Origin: Spongilla lacustris
Taxonomy: Eukaryota > Porifera > Demospongiae > Spongillida > Spongillidae
DNA: 64,000 bases
Assembly (NCBI GenBank): GCA_949361645.1
Contig: OX442421.1
Coordinates: forward strand, 1,018,501 to 1,082,500
Direction: 5' to 3'
Shown: positions 22,823-33,991 of the stretch, one piece after another
How the letters are laid out: each line of letters begins with the position of its first letter
How positions within the stretch are numbered: the first letter of the stretch is position 1
Program-made: the position numbers and the translations under genes
Notes under the pieces: model-generated
What the model saw: the letters and a program-made list of their open reading frames with translations, nothing else
What the model was told of the DNA's origin: nothing
Databases searched by the model: none

Positions 22823-23896
22823 ATGATGAATGTGCATGACTTATATTTTTCGCTCTTGCTTACCATCATCGCAATTGTCAGTCAGCCTTTTTGCTATGGT
22901 GGAGGTTGCTGTGTTGATGTTGCTACTAAGTGTGCCTTCTGGAACTGCAGTCCCTTAGCTCATTTCATTCATATGGATTAGCTGCTGGTGATAGTGAGCT
23001 TCCTCCCAACTGATGATGGATCATCTCCTGCCATTACATTGCCAGCTCCATTTAGGTTCTATGGAGCTAGCTATACTACAATATATGTAAGTCAGTTCAT
23101 CATACAGTACTAGTATATGTATAGAGTACAGACTGACAATAACACTATAACAATTATCTAGGTTACATGAGCTATGGCACCTGCATCATACCGTATTTGA
23201 CTACCGTGCATGCATAATACAGGTGGGGCAAAGAAAAATGAATGATAAAATATGAGTTAAAATAAATAAAATAATGATATTAAGCTGACAACTATGGCAT
23301 TACGACTACTAATAACATCACAGTGATTGTTTAAAAACATGTCATGGTTTAATTGTAACTTCTCATATGTAATTAACCAGCAAAGAATTTTAATTTTGGT
23401 CAATTTTTTTCTTTCTGCCTACCAACTATTTTATACCAGCCTACCTTCACTACTTTCTCCTTTGGCATGACAATACCTTCTCCTGTCCCAACTTCTTGGA
23501 TGGATATGCACTGTATGAATACCATCCACATAACTGCTTACTAAAGTTGAAATACTAGATAGTATGCATCTGCATTATATGGACAATACAATATGTATTG
23601 TTTATATACCTTAGGTCAACAACAATGGGGACCTATCGTTTAATTCGCCATGGTCGGTGTTTTCACCAACAGCGCTAGCATTTCCCATTTCCACTGTTCC
23701 ATTGGTAGCACCTTATCAGGCTGATGTTTACACTGGCTACAAGGGTAATGTGTGGTACAGTAGTACGCAAGATACAACACTTCTAGCAAAAACAGCAAAT
23801 GACATGCGATTACTGAATGGGACTATCATTAGTCCTCATTGGTTGTTCATTGCAACCTGGGATCATGTTGGATACTGCTGCTCTCCTCCTGATAGG
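22823..23896 (+). pseudogene. Secreted nidogen-like (NIDO) domain protein, frame-disrupted
   Basis: A start at 22823 gives a hydrophobic leader (FSLLLTIIAIVS) like a signal peptide. The following exon ends at a donor after ITLPAPFRFYGASYTTIY (23086). The next exon (from 23615, acceptor ccttag) reads VNNNGDLSFNSPW...VAPYQADVYTGYKGNVWYS...WLFIATWDHVGYC. This is the NIDO pattern (NNNG.(I/L)SF...APF.AD......V.Y...F....TWD.VGY) found in nidogen, tectorin and mucin-4. Between leader and TDDGSSP the frame changes at least once (...LAAGDSELPP is in another frame). So the copy is broken, or a small intron was missed. Confidence 0.6.
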
Positions 23897-24267
23897 GTAC
23901 AGTTTTGAAATTATGCATGAAAAAAACTGTTTTTATAATATATGAATCAGTAACTTCACCCAGATGACCTTTATTGGGTCATACCACAAATTGATGAACA
24001 ATCGCATGGTTTTATTCTAATTGCTAAATAATGATTCTGTTTGCAAAAAGCACATCAGGTTTGAGTATGGATGTTTGAAACATAGCTGTACAAAATTTAA
24101 TACCCAACTATGGGGACCATTGTTGCATGAAACATTATTGTATATGAACTTTGGAATATCAATGGCGCATACGACCAGACTTCTGCCAGAGATGAAGGTA
24201 CATACACAGCAACCTCACTTGTTGTGTGACTCCCGGTGTAGTAATAGTTAATTAACAATGAAGTAAA

Positions 24268-24455
24268 TTTTCAGTGACTGTATGCATACTTGTCAAGTAC
24301 CATGTACACTATTATTATACACATCTGGCACCTAAACAATTTTCAGTGACTGTATGCATACTTGAATAATATTCAAGTACCATGTACACAATTATTATGC
24401 ACATCTGGCACCTAAACAGTTATTTGCCAAATACTTTATTTGGCAAATAACTGTT
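24268..24455. repeat. ~90-bp direct duplication followed by a hairpin
   Basis: 'attttcagtgactgtatgca' to 'ggcacctaaaca' occurs twice in tandem (24270-24358 and 24341-24418, imperfect). It is followed by a perfect hairpin with 16-bp arms around CAGTTATTTGCCAAAT. Confidence 0.8.
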
Positions 24456-24983
24456 TAACATAGAGTGATAAAAAATTTTACCATCATTATACTAACATTC
24501 TTGCTTATAAGAATCACATGTATGACACATGCAGAAATAGATTTTGGCATAAATAAAATTAATAAATAAAGGCGATATCTAGTATTATATGCTACACCAC
24601 AGGTAATTTATATCTCGATTAGTCAATTAGCTGTATTTCAATTATTCTATACTTGAGCTAGGCTGGGTCTGGCAATCACTCTTCTGAAAATAATATACAG
24701 CCACCTGAAAAAATGTCGCTGTGGCAAGGACCAAAATGTGAAGGGAGTCGGTCCATGGGTAATTTTATGTCTTGCTTCTAGTTGAACTATATGTTAGCAG
24801 AGTTTGCTTGTAGGTAGTAGGTAGTAGGTAGTATTGCTAGTAGTGCATTTCCTGTAATAGTATAATTATTAAAAGTAATACTCCCACTTTGTAGAGCAGA
24901 TGTATAAACTTCATGTGCAATTGTTTGTTTGTGTTTTGTATTTGATATATAGAATAAAAAGTAATAACATGTAGAAGCAGGGA

Positions 24984-25490
24984 GTGGTCTTGGGCATGAC
25001 CAACAACATACTGATGTCCTGGTCCCTAACTGGGTGTTCAGAAAACCTTTTACATTGCTGTCACTTCACTTATTCAAGTGTGGCAACAGGGTCAGCAGCC
25101 TTGGCAGCTGAACAGCAAAAGCACATAGCCAATGTAATGAGTATGTGCGGAAGTGTAGGCAATACTTGGCACAATTGGCTCCTCGCATGGCCACAAGATA
25201 CAATTTTTGTTAGTATGCTCGAAGCCATTGTCAGCCTGTATGGGAGACTCAGCTTGACTCTTATTTGGGCAAATGGTAGAACTCTGTGTCCCATTGTGTG
25301 TCCTTCCAAGACGCCTGCTAACTTGTTACCCCTATGGGTTAAGATATCAGTACCTGGCCAAGGTGCTTTTAGTGTAATGAACCTGTCGGCTGCTGGTAAG
25401 GTTCCAACAGAAAACACCATACACCTAGCTGGAGGATCCATGATAGCCATCAATAAGTCCATGGATCCGATGTTAGACCTATTGCCGTAG
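24984..25490 (+). CDS. Unrecognised ORF, 168 codons
   Basis: Open for 168 codons in otherwise stop-rich DNA, with balanced composition (many Leu, Ser, Ala and several Trp and Cys). A long antisense frame is also open, so neither strand is favoured. No motif, signal peptide or splice structure supports a function. Confidence 0.2.
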   Translation: MVLGMTNNILMSWSLTGCSENLLHCCHFTYSSVATGSAALAAEQQKHIANVMSMCGSVGNTWHNWLLAWPQDTIFVSMLEAIVSLYGRLSLTLIWANGRTLCPIVCPSKTPANLLPLWVKISVPGQGAFSVMNLSAAGKVPTENTIHLAGGSMIAINKSMDPMLDLLP

Positions 25491-26733
25491 GTAAAGTGCT
25501 GCGTCGATTAACCAGCATATTCATATGAGCCATTGTTATAAGCAAGGGTGCTGTAGCCTGCATGTTGTTTCAGACATGAGGTTCCACGTAAACATGTTGC
25601 TTGCATGTTGTTTAAGTTCCGCGTTGTTGCATGTTGCATAGACAACACAACATTACGCGTAAAGTTTTTAGGGCCGCCAAATATCTATTGCAGGCACTGA
25701 TAGTGGATAATGAAAAGTGATTGTGATTAAATTAATTAACTCGCAAAGTTCTAGCTTGCACAGCACTCCCCCATAACCCTTGGCTGGTGGACGCAAGGTT
25801 ACTTGGATCCTGTATTGGTAACCCCCCCCCCCCCCCCCACCATATTTCTGGCTGGATCCGCCAGTATCAGGCATAAAAGGGGGCAGTACCATTTCGGGCG
25901 TGGAATTAAAGGTCGCTATAACCTGGCATTGTTACATATTATTCAAAAGCTAGGTTGTCGATAGTTGGGTGATACAGCCCTTTAATTGCACCTTTCACTG
26001 TTAGCTAGAGTTGCATTTATGATGATTCAACTGGTGTAGAGGAACGTAGGAACGGCTTGCGCAATATTAATAAATAAATGGATTGACACTTATCACCATC
26101 CGAAACTCATTTACAGACTCAAAACTGCATGCGAGTCTAGCAACAAGCATGCACAACTATGCCCGCAGTACTGTATGTTCTAGCAAAAGCATGCCCATGT
26201 CAGGCATCCTTGACAACTGGCCATAAAGGTCTAGGTAAGGTGGGATTTGCACCCCCCCCCCCCAGGCCCGTACCCAGGTTGTGCGTTAGGGGGGGGGGGG
26301 GGGGTGGGGTGTGCAAAGTATGTTATAACTTATAAGTGGACTCAACTAGTAGCGTAGCTGCATGTATGTGCACACACTGCCAGATGCTAGTCTCGTTCCC
26401 AGACTCCCTTACGTAAGCATTACCGCATAATATGTAATGCTACGAAAGGGAGTCTGGGATGGAAGTTCAACGTTTTTGGTCCGTGTATATTTAGGCCAAT
26501 TCCTAAATTTTTATTCGGTATTATCCGCAATCACCAAAGCAAGGTTTATGACGCAATTGAGCTCGCGTCCTCAAATTTATGGAACCAATAACGAGAAGTA
26601 GATGGGAACGTGACGTGACCTCCATAGAAGTGTACTGCTCCCTTCCATCTCCACCCATTCCCTATCACAGGCACAATAAATATTCCTTCATTCCGCATTG
26701 CTGGAATTTTTGGCACATTTGATGCAACATACC

Positions 26734-26866
26734 AATGAGTCCAACAGGCCAGCTCTCTGTATCCTCATCGACTTAATGGTCTGGAAGGCATCCACCACAT
26801 GCTCCACCTTCATCCTGTCCATCATGGAGTAGGCAGCACAGAAGGTCCCCCGTGCGACCTACAGTG
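26734..26866 (-). pseudogene. Receptor tyrosine phosphatase exon relic
   Basis: On the minus strand TFCAAYSMMDRMKVEHVVDAFQ and TIKSMRIQRAGLLDSL, ending at a donor (gtatgt), match the segment just after the PTP signature (GRTGTFCAL...VDVFQTVK.LR.QRPGMV). Immediately upstream GRTG is encoded but one G too many (five instead of four) shifts the frame inside the phosphate-binding loop. No other PTP exons were recognised. Confidence 0.8.
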
Positions 26867-26904
26867 TTCCACACTTAAAGCTTCCATAACTAGATTTTTT
26901 GCTT

Positions 26905-28017
26905 TTTCAATTATAACTTTTTAACCATTTAAGATGTGATCATGGGAATTAGATTTTCACAATTAGCTACCATTTCTACACAAGAATGATCAATTCAATT
27001 ACAATTATTAAGTAAATAAAAGATTGGTGAGACAGGAAGTATAAACGGTTTAAAACACCTTTTTGTAGTACAACTCCAGTGCAGAATGTAGTTAAGGGCT
27101 CAATTTTTTTTTGTGGATACTCCTTGGGGCTACCTATATATGTGGCACATTCGTTGGCTGAAGCCGATTTGGTTGTGAAGATCTGTTCAGATTTATGCAT
27201 TTTTGGGGGATGTTTTGCGGAATGTAACAGTTCGGATGAATTAGTTTGATTTTATGAGTGAAAGGGATCTGGGGTATCCATATAATTTTTTTAAAAAATT
27301 TGACAGCTTGGTATCGCCCTTAAAAAAGTATTGAAAGGCTAAATTGAAGCCGTTCCGTTTTTAGGATTTTTCCGTATATCATAGTAAAACTCTAGCTCTG
27401 TTGTGTGATTTTGGGTTTGTACTTATGCCATTAAATGCACTAAATGTAGAACAACCTATATCAATTAACTACATGCTAAAAAAAATAGAATAGACTAAAA
27501 GTTTTACTATGATATACGGAGAAATCCTATAAACGGAACAAAAATGGCTTAAATTTTTAAACAGTTTAGCTTTTCAATACTTTTTTAAGGGCGATACCAA
27601 GCTGTCAAAAAAATATTTAAAATTATATGGATACCCCAGGCCCCTTTCACTCATAAAATAGGATTTTCAAACCTTAAGTCAAACTAATTCGTCCGAACTG
27701 TTACATTCCACAAAACACCCCCAAAAATGCATAAATCGGAACAGATCTTCACAACCAAATTGACTTCAGCCAACGAATGTGCCACATATATAGGTAGCCC
27801 CAAGGAGTATCCACAAAAAAAATTTGAGCCCTTAAATATATTCTGCACTGGAGTTGCACTACAAAAAGGTGTTTTAAACCGTTTATACTTCCTGTCTCAC
27901 CAATCTTTCTTTTTACTTAGTAATTGTAATTGAATTGATCATTCTTGTGTAGAAATGGTGGCTGAATGTGAAAATTCAATTCTCATGACCACATCTCGAA
28001 TGGTTAAAATTGAACAA
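26905..28017. repeat. ~1.1-kb long inverted repeat
   Basis: Arms of about 480 bp face each other across a ~110-bp loop near 27400-27510 with high but imperfect identity. The two ORFs reading MHKSEQIFTTK... on opposite strands are mirror images. Likely a foldback or MITE-type insertion; ends not resolved. Confidence 0.9.
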
Positions 28018-29937
28018 CAGTTCAATAAAACTTTGACAATAAATACAGAGGCTGTCTGAACGTGTCCGACATAGTCCATGTCAATGGCCCCTCCCATCTG
28101 AGGACCATGGCTATGTCATCATACATTCAGTGAGTGGCATACTGAAATCTTATCATATTGATATACCCATTACAATCACAAAGTAGCCGCCCTGACTCCA
28201 GCAGCCCAGAGGCCAGAGTAGGCTTCATATAGGATTTGACCCACACATTTATAAATATTGGGGTATTTCACTTCTGAACTTGAAATCGAATTTCACCACA
28301 GTTCATGCTTTGCCTGTTACCAGTTGACTATAGTTGTGTAATGTGACATATACATCATGCCATTATAAGAGTGCCATAAGCACATGATTGAAATAGCTCT
28401 ACTTAGGGATCAGCATAAGCTATGCAGCTACTATTTATGGCTATTTTTTTGTGTTGCAAGCATTGCCCCATCCAGCTGCAATTGAATTTATGACCTTGAA
28501 AGCACCACAGGTGTCCATCATGTACATGTGTCCATCATACAAGCCATAGCCCTAGCCAGTAGGCCCTACGATCATCATATGTACTGAATTCATTCAATCT
28601 GTACATTTGTGAGTGCATGTGCACATGAGTTCCCAATAAGTTACTGCAATTAAGGTCTTCGCTAATATTAGAATTTTAGATACACAAAAGGTAACATTTA
28701 CTCGTTCTAATATGCATATGGCGATGCACACAAGGACATAATGTCACCCCTGCCGAGGTTTGAGCTTGTATTGAAGAACAAGTGGTGGGTCCTGCATGAG
28801 AAAATAGATGAAGTCACTACATTACATGTATAACGATGATAAATTTATACATGGCTAAAGCACTCAGAGATGGAAAGTGATGAGGTGTTAACATGATGTG
28901 AATGAAACAATGTCATGATCAGACCGATTTATAGGACATTTTACAAGTGTTTAAAATTCAATTTGAAATAAAAAGCAAGATGACCGCCTATGTATGGGCC
29001 ATTTCTGGATATGTCCTACTTGCCTGTTTTCCGCCATGAAACAGTCACTGTTTCTCAGGAGCCGCATCAAACTCGCTCGATAACTTTTCCCGTAGCTCCT
29101 CAATTGTTGTGAGTTTGCTTAGGTTATCTAGGCGGACGCTTTTGCGTCCATGATCCATGCTTTGCACCCGAATCCACATATTTATCAATTAAAAAAAGTC
29201 GCGCGCGATGCTGTCTTTAATAGTAAATGACCAAATTATTCATTACGTAACGGCACAGCCCTATGCGGCCATACATTTTGTGGACAAAAGGCATACCTAT
29301 AGAAATATTGAAAAAGTGGCGTAATGCCTTAGCAACCATCCTTGACAACCGACAACCTTACAAACTTTGCACTACGTGTTAACATGTTTGAACTTGTCGC
29401 CATTTAAAGGCCATACATGGAATGAAGTACCTTTGTTCTATTAGTAGCCAATGTCACATGGCCTAGTTTTCTCTCCACTGCTTCCTACAAGCGGCCATTT
29501 TTTGACGAACCCATCGACTTCAACGTACTTTTTCGACCACGCAGACAAATTCTGCTCCCCAGATGGAAGCACAGAACAAAAGGAGACAGAAGGTACTTAC
29601 AACATGTAGTATGGAACTGTAGCCATACTTTTTCTTCGTGATGGTATACGCGTGTGAACTATACTGTGGTTTGAGCCGTGATAATTATTAATGATACATG
29701 TGCGTATGGACGTGTTTGAAAAGGGATAGAATGCCTATCCACGATTTTTTTGCTTTGTTTGGCGTGGAATTGCTTCCACAATCCGGGGTGCAATGGATAG
29801 CCTGTGCTCTTGAACAATAAGAGAGGGGTGTGGACCTTGTTGTGGATACATTGATAAGTTCTCTGTGTGGGCATGGATAGTCAGGATAGACTCTACCCCC
29901 TGTTAACCAAGTAGACCAAAGCCTGCACCCGTCCACC
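28018..29937. other. Non-coding stretch
   Basis: No gene recognised and no obvious repeat structure apart from short TACATG-rich words. Confidence 0.45.
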
Positions 29938-29951
29938 TTGCCCATTGTTAT

Positions 29952-30985
29952 ACTCCCCTCTCCTCCCTCCCCTCTCCCTCCCCTCCCTCCCCTCTCCCTC
30001 CCCTCCCTCCCCTCTCCCTCCCCTCCCTCCCCTCTCCCTCCCCTCCCTCCCCTCTCCCTCCCCTCCCTCCCCTCTCCCTCCCCTCCCTCCCCTCTCCCTC
30101 CCCTCCCTCCCCTCTCCCTCCCTCCCCTCTCCCTCCCCTCCTCCCCTCTCCCTCCCCTCCTCCCCTCTCCCTCCCCTCCCTCCCTCCCCTCCCTCTCCTC
30201 CCTACCCTCTCCTCTCTCCCTCTCCTCCCTCCCCTCCCTCTCCTTCCTCTCCCTCTCCTCCCCTCTCCTCCTTCCCTTTCCTCCCTCCCCTCTCCTCCCT
30301 CCCCTCTCCTCCCTCCCCTCCCCTCTCCCTCTCCCTCCCCTTCCTACCTTTGCCTCCTCTGCTCCCTTTTCTCCCTCTCCACCTCTCCCCTCTCTCTCCA
30401 CCTCTCCCCTCCCTCTCCACCCCTCTCCTCCCCTCTCCCTCTCCACCCCTCTCCTCCCCTCTCCCTCTCCACCCCTCTCCTCCCCTCTCCCTCCCCCTCT
30501 CCCTCCCCCTCTCCTCCCCTCTCCCTCCCCCTCTCCCTCCCCCCCTCCCTCCCCCTCTCCCTCCCCCTCTCCTCTCCTCCCCTCTCCCTCCCCCTCCCCC
30601 TCTCCTCCCCTCTCCCTCCCCCTCTCCTTCCCCCTCTCCCTCCCCCTCTCCTCCCCTCTCCCTCCCCCTCTCCTCCCCTCTCCCTCCCCCTCTCCTCCCC
30701 TCCCCCTCCCCCTCTTCTCCCCTCTCCCTCCCCCTCTCCTCCCCTCTCCCTCCCCCTCTTCTCCCCTCTCCCTCTCTCCTCTCCTCCCATTTCCCCCCCT
30801 CCTCCCCTCTCCCTCCCCCACTCCTCCCCTCTCCCTCCCCTTCCCCCTCTCCTCCCGTCTCCCTCCCCTTCTCCTCCCCTCTCCCTCCCCCTCTCCTCCC
30901 CTCTCCCTCCCCTTCCCCCTCTCCTCCCGTCTCCCTCCCCTTCTCCTCCCCTCTCCCTACCCCTCTCCTCCCTCCCTCCCATTCT
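29952..30985. repeat. 1-kb polypyrimidine minisatellite
   Basis: Almost exclusively C and T on the + strand, built of CCCTCTCCCTCCCCTCCCT-type units at 30-200 bp periodic variants. Ser/Pro/Leu ORFs on + and Gly/Glu/Arg ORFs on - are artefacts. The purine strand has runs of GGG suited to G-quadruplex or triplex (H-DNA) formation. Confidence 0.97.
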
Positions 30986-31974
30986 CCCTTGTTGTTACAC
31001 TTTCCCTTCTATTTACTGTGCTACACTAATGCCAGTTTAAACAGAATTCTCTTATACACTTATAACTACACTGTCAAAGTACTGCTCATACACGTCACAA
31101 GCACCGAATGGCACTTCCAGTGGGTGCCATCAGGGGGTGTATACTTATGGTAACTCTGAACATTGATAGAATGCCCTCCTTTTCTTCCCTGTAGCCACCA
31201 AAAGGCTTCCATAGACTCTGCAACGTTTCTGGAGCTGGTCTCTGTGGTAGGCTATGTGACCGAACAAAGCAACTGAAGCCGCATTATTCATAGCCAAACA
31301 AAACCGTTTATTGTGTGATGAAAAAAAAAGTATGGCTGCATCTGAATGGTGTTACTGTACACCTAATTGTGTGTAGTTGACGATGCGGCATACCAACCGT
31401 CTTGAGAATTTGTCTGTGCTTGGTGTTTTCAGCCTAAAGCTACCCCTCTCCCTTACGATATCCGTTTATAAATTGGCTGCGCGTTATTAAGGATTGCGAT
31501 ATGAAGAGTGCGCATATGGTATAGTCTCTACTACGATGATACACCAGTTAAATGGAAGGGCTGAACAGGTATTCGATGGTAAAATGAACAAGATACACCT
31601 CTCTCAAAAACAGCCATTTTAATGAGGCCATGGCGCATATAGCCGCAATGGATTTTTTTGGTTTACGGTATTGTCTAATTATGGACCCTTTTGTCCAGTC
31701 GCGGAGGGCTGTGACGGGTGCCAAGTAATATAACCAGATTTAATGATCATAAACGATAATATACACAAACAGCTAAAAATAAATTAATTAAATTTTTCCA
31801 GTATACACATGCACGAGCAATCTATAAAATAGAGTAGAGAGCTGCATCCATCCCAAGTCCACTCTTCCACTTCACCCGTGAGCCTCTTAGACACAAACTG
31901 GTTGCCCTTATGATAGCAAAGGCCAGTCGGGCCCACATGTTTGAGAAGTTCAGGCTTATGTTTTAGACGACCAG

Positions 31975-32184
31975 ATGTGTGACATGTGCCTAGTTGTGCT
32001 GGCTCCATACTTCTGTGCTAACATCCACTGCTTGCGCTACTACTGCAAGCATTGCTGGGCCAGTGTGCACTCTGCACACGCTACCCTGACTCACAAGTGC
32101 TTTATTAAAGCAAAAGGCGATCGTCCAAGGGCATTCACCTTCTACCCTGGTCCTCATCAGGCTCGTGGCTCAGGGCTGTCCTGA
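31975..32184 (+). pseudogene. CPEB-type ZZ zinc-finger fragment
   Basis: 69 residues in one frame: CDMC, APYFC....CLRYYCKHCWASVHS, THKCF.KAKGDRPRAF, then stop. The spacing and the C-terminal DRPR match the CPEB ZZ domain, which in CPEB proteins follows two RRMs and stabilises RNA or protein contacts. Neither RRM is present within several kb. The end of the fragment and 100 bp beyond share sequence with the receptor-tail duplicates at 13846 and 35960. Confidence 0.75.
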
Positions 32185-32299
32185 TCACCTGGCCTAAACA
32201 GTTTTCTGACTCTCGCGCAGTGTGCATTTTGTTTGTATTCAATTTGGCAAATATATCTTTGGCATGAGATGGTAGGCATGAGGTGTGTAGCACGTGCAC

Positions 32300-32370
32300 A
32301 TCATTATCACTGACTGGATGACATCACATATGGAGAAGTCATAATACATTCAGTACACACACATGCATAG
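32300..32370 (+). repeat. Dispersed repeat shared with 60405-60476
   Basis: 'agcacgtgcacat(c/g)attatc' to 'gagaagtcata', followed by CA-rich sequence, occurs in both places in the same orientation. Confidence 0.8.
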
Positions 32371-33138
32371 GATGGACACACTAAAAGGTTTATCACAGTG
32401 TACTTACAGGACACATTGCTGGTCCCAGCACAGTTTATGGTCACCACAAAGACAGGTATGACCACAGGACTTCTATAAATAGAAAAGTGTTGATGTTATA
32501 TCATGCGTAGCGCAAGCTTCCGTTATGGTGCATGGCTTTGTAAGCATGTGGGAGGGTTTCAAAAGTTTTTTTTAATGTAACGAAGTACATCTTTACTTTG
32601 AAATCCACTGATTATTTATAACGAGCATCATCGAAAGGACAACACACAGATAAAATCAAAGGGGGGGGCAGGGATAAATACCGAACCGGTTCCGAATGGA
32701 ATTTTTTTTTGCGGGCAACAGAGAAATGGTGAGTCAAACATAATGTTTTCCCCTTCTTATGATAATGGATATATGCAGGATGCATTTTATCAGCATATCT
32801 AAGCATTTAGCTGAGGCTGCATGCCGCAAATGTATCGAATTTTGTATCGTAGTCTACCATATGGTTCAACCTACAAATTATGACCCCGTGCACGTGCCTC
32901 TGGATGGCGGTATACTTATATTTAGAGTCTTGTTCCCTTGCCTCTTTACTTGCTGCAAGCCACAGTGTGTCTAAATCAAAGGTCGACTTTAACCATGTCT
33001 GTGGCTAGGGCTATCCTGGGTATCCAAGGTTCTAAGGCCAAAATAGATGTTACGCTGCGCATGTAGAGCTCTTTAGTGTGCATTTATATTATGCACACAA
33101 AAAAATGTGCCTGTCTAAATAATTTATGACTGTACTAT

Positions 33139-33782
33139 AGTCCACGACAGCATCGAGGAAGTAAAATTAACATGCCATTTTTTTTACATTTTTGGTGTGT
33201 TTGGGGTCCGAATAATGGGCGCGATACATTATTTTCAGTACCCCAATTCGTTTAACCAAAACATTCAGTGAGTTGAAAATAACGATGGCATAATTATTCA
33301 CGATCGTTAACGTGTGGCTACTAATTAAATTCATGAACGAAGGTACGAAGGAACGGATGTACAATGAAACGCTGAGCAAACTATGGTTCACGGTTACTTT
33401 AGCGAGTTGTTTTTGTTGACACAAGGTAAGAGGTGTCTAAAGATGGCGCCAGTAATGAGGCAAAAACGTTAAGATTCTGTTCTTGAAAACCAAACCGATA
33501 GTATGTAAGTAATATACGAGATTTTTTGCATTTAGAGGTACAATTACACGTAGAATCAAAATATGATTTTGGTTTTTGGATGCGGTACTAAATAATACTC
33601 AAATTGGAAAAGTACCCCCAATATACTTGAAAATATTGACAAGGTTTTGCGCGGCACAAGGTGTCCGTTTTGATACTGTTAATAGCTGATAGGTTTTACA
33701 ACATAGTGGTATTGTGGGCATGAATATAATGTTATTCATTAAGAAGCCATAAACGTTTACTTCCTCGATGGTGTCGCGGACT
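33139..33782. mobile_element. ~640-bp MITE-like element
   Basis: Ends form a ~27-bp imperfect inverted repeat starting AGTCCACGACAGCATCGAGG. No coding region and no clear target duplication. Confidence 0.6.
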
Positions 33783-33991
33783 TTAAATAATATAATATAA
33801 TAAACTTTGTATATTATTTATCTCCATGCAGGTTTTTTGCTCCATACCGGTAATGATACTAGTAACTAGTATTTATATGGACAACGGTACGTTATTGGAG
33901 TGTGTGTGGTGTTATTGCACACTTAGACTATTGCATGCAACTCATTTGGTTTATGGAAAGGACAAGCAAATCATGGCCATAGATTTTATAC

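Noticed and set aside
27727..27933. ORF MHKSEQIFTTK... as a gene
   Set aside because: It mirrors the ORF at 26976-27200 across a long inverted repeat and has no domain.
29938..31153. Long Ser/Pro/Leu and Gly/Glu/Arg ORFs
   Set aside because: Translation of a polypyrimidine minisatellite, open in many frames at once.
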